This document shows positions 11,563-13,816 of a stretch of 13,816 nucleotides of DNA, piece after piece. Position 1 is the first letter of the stretch. Every line of letters starts with the position of its first letter. Source of the DNA: Bacteroidota bacterium (GTDB lineage Bacteria; Bacteroidota; Bacteroidia; Bacteroidales; B39-G9); the NCBI GenBank assembly GCA_030592465.1, contig JAUVJB010000055.1, positions 1-13,816 on the forward strand, written 5' to 3'. The notes beneath the pieces are model-generated. The model saw only the letters and a program-made list of their open reading frames with translations. It had not been told where the DNA came from and did not search any database. Both the position numbers and the translations under genes were made by a program.

Positions 11563-13816
11563 TTAAAATTTGCCGGCCAACACACAAACTTTTTTATACT
11601 TTTTAACATTCCCGTTCAAGTCAAATACCTCGAAATAAACAACATAAATTCCAATTTTTGCTTTTTGATTAAAATCATCCAATCCGTCCCACGAAATAAT
11701 TCCTTGTGTTGATAATAGTTCGTTTTTAACTAATCGTTTAATTTCCCTGCCATTAGAATCAAAAATTGTTACATTTGCCAAATAACCCGGCTCATTAAAT
11801 TTATAATGAAAATTAATAATGTCGTTATATCCATCATTATCAGGTGAAAAAACTTCAGGCTCAATTGTTATCTCATTGTTAGTTGCAACAGTATCGGAAT
11901 ACTGTGAATTCTTGTAAGCCGGTGTAGCAAAGCCAACATTTTCTGCTGCCGAATGCCAGTTTGCGCTCTCGTTAGCAGGACGGTCAAAGTTGACTCTTTC
12001 TAAAGAAACTCCATCAACATCATTTAATAATGCAAACTGCATATCTTTATTATAGGAAAATTCATCAATAATATTTCCCAATTTATCAAGAAAAACAACT
12101 ACACCCTCATCATCGTTAAACGAAGGCATTGAGCTTAGTTGAATAAAACCTTTCGGGTTAGATGTATAATATTGTTGTTTAACTTTCTCAATATCAGTTG
12201 TTAAGACAAGGTACTCTTTTGGAAAAAATAAAAATCCGGTTTCCGAAACTTGATAAATTGATTTTAAATCATTGGTTTCGTCATCGCGCGTAGCAATAAA
12301 AATATCATTAAGGTTTATGGTTTTATTTGAACGATTATAAATTTCAACAAAATCAACATTATTGGCAACAGGGTTAAAAAGCACTTCATTAATAATAAAA
12401 TCAAGACTATCGGCAATTTCCGGTATAGCAAATTGTTGCGAATTATAAGCATCAATTATGTTTCCCGCACAATCAGAAAGCTCACCGGTTATCGATAATG
12501 TATAAATAGTATTGGCATCAAAAGCTTTATCAAAAGTTAATATTATTAATTTATAGATTATTTCAACAGGGTCAACCATAACAGGATTACCAACATTATT
12601 ATCAACAGAATAAATTGTTGTATTCATAACAGTTGTAGTATCGAGAGATTCATTAAAGAATAGCTGAATAATAGAATCTGATAAAATTGCAATATTTGTT
12701 AGTTCGGGAGGAGTTAAATCAGGATTTGATGCAAAAACAGAATTCTTTTTCCCCGGAGTTCCACCGGTATTATCACTTGATGCAATCCAATTATCAATCT
12801 CTCCACTTGAATTATTGGGGTCAATTCTCTCTAATGACCATCCGCCGGTTTTCTTCACCTCATCCTGATACCATGCATCAGAATAATCAACTAATGAAAT
12901 AACAATACCTTTGTTATCGCTAACATAAACCAATTGCCCTGTGTTTGGCAACGAAGGGAAACTTGTAATTCCTAAGGTATTACCATAAACGCTTAATGAA
13001 CTATCTGCTGAAGTTGAGCATAAAATTAAATAACTGTCTGCTTTCATTTTTACAGTTGGAATATTTTTAGATGTTGTCCCCACTGTTAACTTCCAATTAT
13101 TCAAATCAATATCTGATGAGGAATTATTGTAAAGTTCAATATATTCATAATCAGGAAGTTGAACAACAGGTTCAGGGTCACACATTATTTCATTAATGAC
13201 AATATCGTTAGGTTGTGCTGTGTAATATGTAAATTCTGCTGTGATTGTATCTGTTTGATTACCACACAAATCAGAAACATTTGTTATTGTAACAATATAT
13301 TTTTCAGAAGATATAAAATTATTTATAAAATCAAGGTTTACTATTGATTGGTCACTTTCATCAATTTCCGCATTTATCGGATTACCTATACCATTGTTAA
13401 CTGAAAAATTATATTTATCTGCCTGTGATAATGTTTTTAAATATTCTGAAAAATGAAGATTTATATGAGTCGATGATTCTATATATACATTTAATAATTC
13501 AGGAGGTATTGTGTCAATATTTGGAGCATTTACCGAATTAATTTCTCCAGGTGTACCACCGCGTACATCAATTGAAGCTGTCCAGTTATTTATTGCTCCA
13601 CAGGTATTGTTCGGGTCAATTCTCTCAATAGACCAGCCCCCATCTTCTTTATTTGCATCGTGATACCAATCAATTGTATAACTTACTTTTGATATTTCAG
13701 TATCGGTTTCATCTTTTAAAACAATGGTGGTGCCTGAATTAGTCAATGCTGTAGAACTTATTAACGCTAAGGTATTTCCAAATTGTTGTAAACTATATAG
13801 ACCGTCTTCCGATGTA
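11563..13816 (-). CDS. Lamin-tail-domain surface protein with Ig-like modules, N-terminus beyond window
   Basis: At least 751 residues are visible, and the frame is open to the right edge. A TTG at 13746 could be mistaken for a start, but the codons upstream of it (TSEDGLYSLQQFGNTLALIS) align with an internal repeat, so the gene continues outside. Visible order: end of lamin-tail domain 1; Ig-like module (PPELLNVYIESSTHINLHFS); lamin-tail domain 2 (DIVINEIMCDPEP to NTGGTPGKKNSV); second Ig-like module (PPELTNIAILSDSIIQLFF); lamin-tail domain 3 (FIINEVLFNPVANNVDFVEI); and a C-terminal FlgD-like/CTD module (PEVFSPDNDGYNDIINFHY ... KKYKKVCVLAGKF) typical of Bacteroidota cell-surface proteins. 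Lamin-tail domains are often found in secreted nucleases and adhesins; no catalytic domain is visible here. Secretion through T9SS is likely but inferred. Confidence 0.88.
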   Translation of the reverse strand, partial: TSEDGLYSLQQFGNTLALISSTALTNSGTTIVLKDETDTEISKVSYTIDWYHDANKEDGGWSIERIDPNNTCGAINNWTASIDVRGGTPGEINSVNAPNIDTIPPELLNVYIESSTHINLHFSEYLKTLSQADKYNFSVNNGIGNPINAEIDESDQSIVNLDFINNFISSEKYIVTITNVSDLCGNQTDTITAEFTYYTAQPNDIVINEIMCDPEPVVQLPDYEYIELYNNSSSDIDLNNWKLTVGTTSKNIPTVKMKADSYLILCSTSADSSLSVYGNTLGITSFPSLPNTGQLVYVSDNKGIVISLVDYSDAWYQDEVKKTGGWSLERIDPNNSSGEIDNWIASSDNTGGTPGKKNSVFASNPDLTPPELTNIAILSDSIIQLFFNESLDTTTVMNTTIYSVDNNVGNPVMVDPVEIIYKLIILTFDKAFDANTIYTLSITGELSDCAGNIIDAYNSQQFAIPEIADSLDFIINEVLFNPVANNVDFVEIYNRSNKTINLNDIFIATRDDETNDLKSIYQVSETGFLFFPKEYLVLTTDIEKVKQQYYTSNPKGFIQLSSMPSFNDDEGVVVFLDKLGNIIDEFSYNKDMQFALLNDVDGVSLERVNFDRPANESANWHSAAENVGFATPAYKNSQYSDTVATNNEITIEPEVFSPDNDGYNDIINFHYKFNEPGYLANVTIFDSNGREIKRLVKNELLSTQGIISWDGLDDFNQKAKIGIYVVYFEVFDLNGNVKKYKKVCVLAGKF

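Noticed and set aside
11518..11712. Small plus-strand ORF of 64 residues
   Set aside because: It is mostly antisense to the end of the lamin-tail gene, lies in repeat sequence, and has no recognisable domain or promoter.
13744..13746. TTG as the start of the lamin-tail protein
   Set aside because: The upstream codons to the window edge stay open and align with an internal lamin-tail repeat, so the gene continues outside the window.

Overview
The window is very AT-rich and looks like a chromosomal segment of a free-living Bacteroidota species. The signs are promoter-like sites of the TTG-N20-TAnnTTTG type instead of E. coli -35/-10 boxes, secreted proteins with a type IX secretion (T9SS) sorting domain, a FkpA/Mip-like FKBP lipoprotein, and split methylmalonyl-CoA mutase genes.

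Left part (1-2860): the minus strand carries a small exported protein cut by the left edge and, upstream of it, a PAS plus class III cyclase-like protein that has lost its metal-binding aspartates. A 311-bp divergent control region separates the cyclase gene from a plus-strand FKBP-type peptidyl-prolyl isomerase, which ends in a strong intrinsic terminator.

Middle-left (2860-5496): a 212-bp MITE- or REPIN-like element with 30-bp inverted ends, another REP-like palindrome, a large exported MORN-repeat protein on the minus strand, and a 556-bp gene-free region full of palindromes and GTCATT/AATGAC repeats.

Centre (5497-10253): mutA and mutB, the two subunits of coenzyme B12-dependent methylmalonyl-CoA mutase, which interconverts succinyl-CoA and methylmalonyl-CoA in propionate metabolism. 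They are split by a 673-bp insert. This holds a four-helix-bundle protein of the 23S rRNA intervening-sequence family, bracketed by nine 10-bp GTCATT units on the left and four AATGAC units on the right. The two arrays are complementary, so a mutA-mutB transcript could fold them into a long stem with the gene in the loop. That layout resembles 23S rRNA intervening sequences but lies in an mRNA context. A related ORF-less version lies upstream of mutA. A bidirectional terminator closes the mut region.

Right part (10232-13816): two minus-strand surface or secreted proteins. One has a T9SS type A sorting domain; its start is better placed at 11176. The other is a long lamin-tail-domain protein with Ig-like modules that runs off the right edge. 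A repeat-rich spacer separates them.

The most unusual items are the intervening-sequence-like cassette inside the mut operon, its ORF-less relative, the C2-like degenerate cyclase, and a palindromic repeat that is translated inside mutB.
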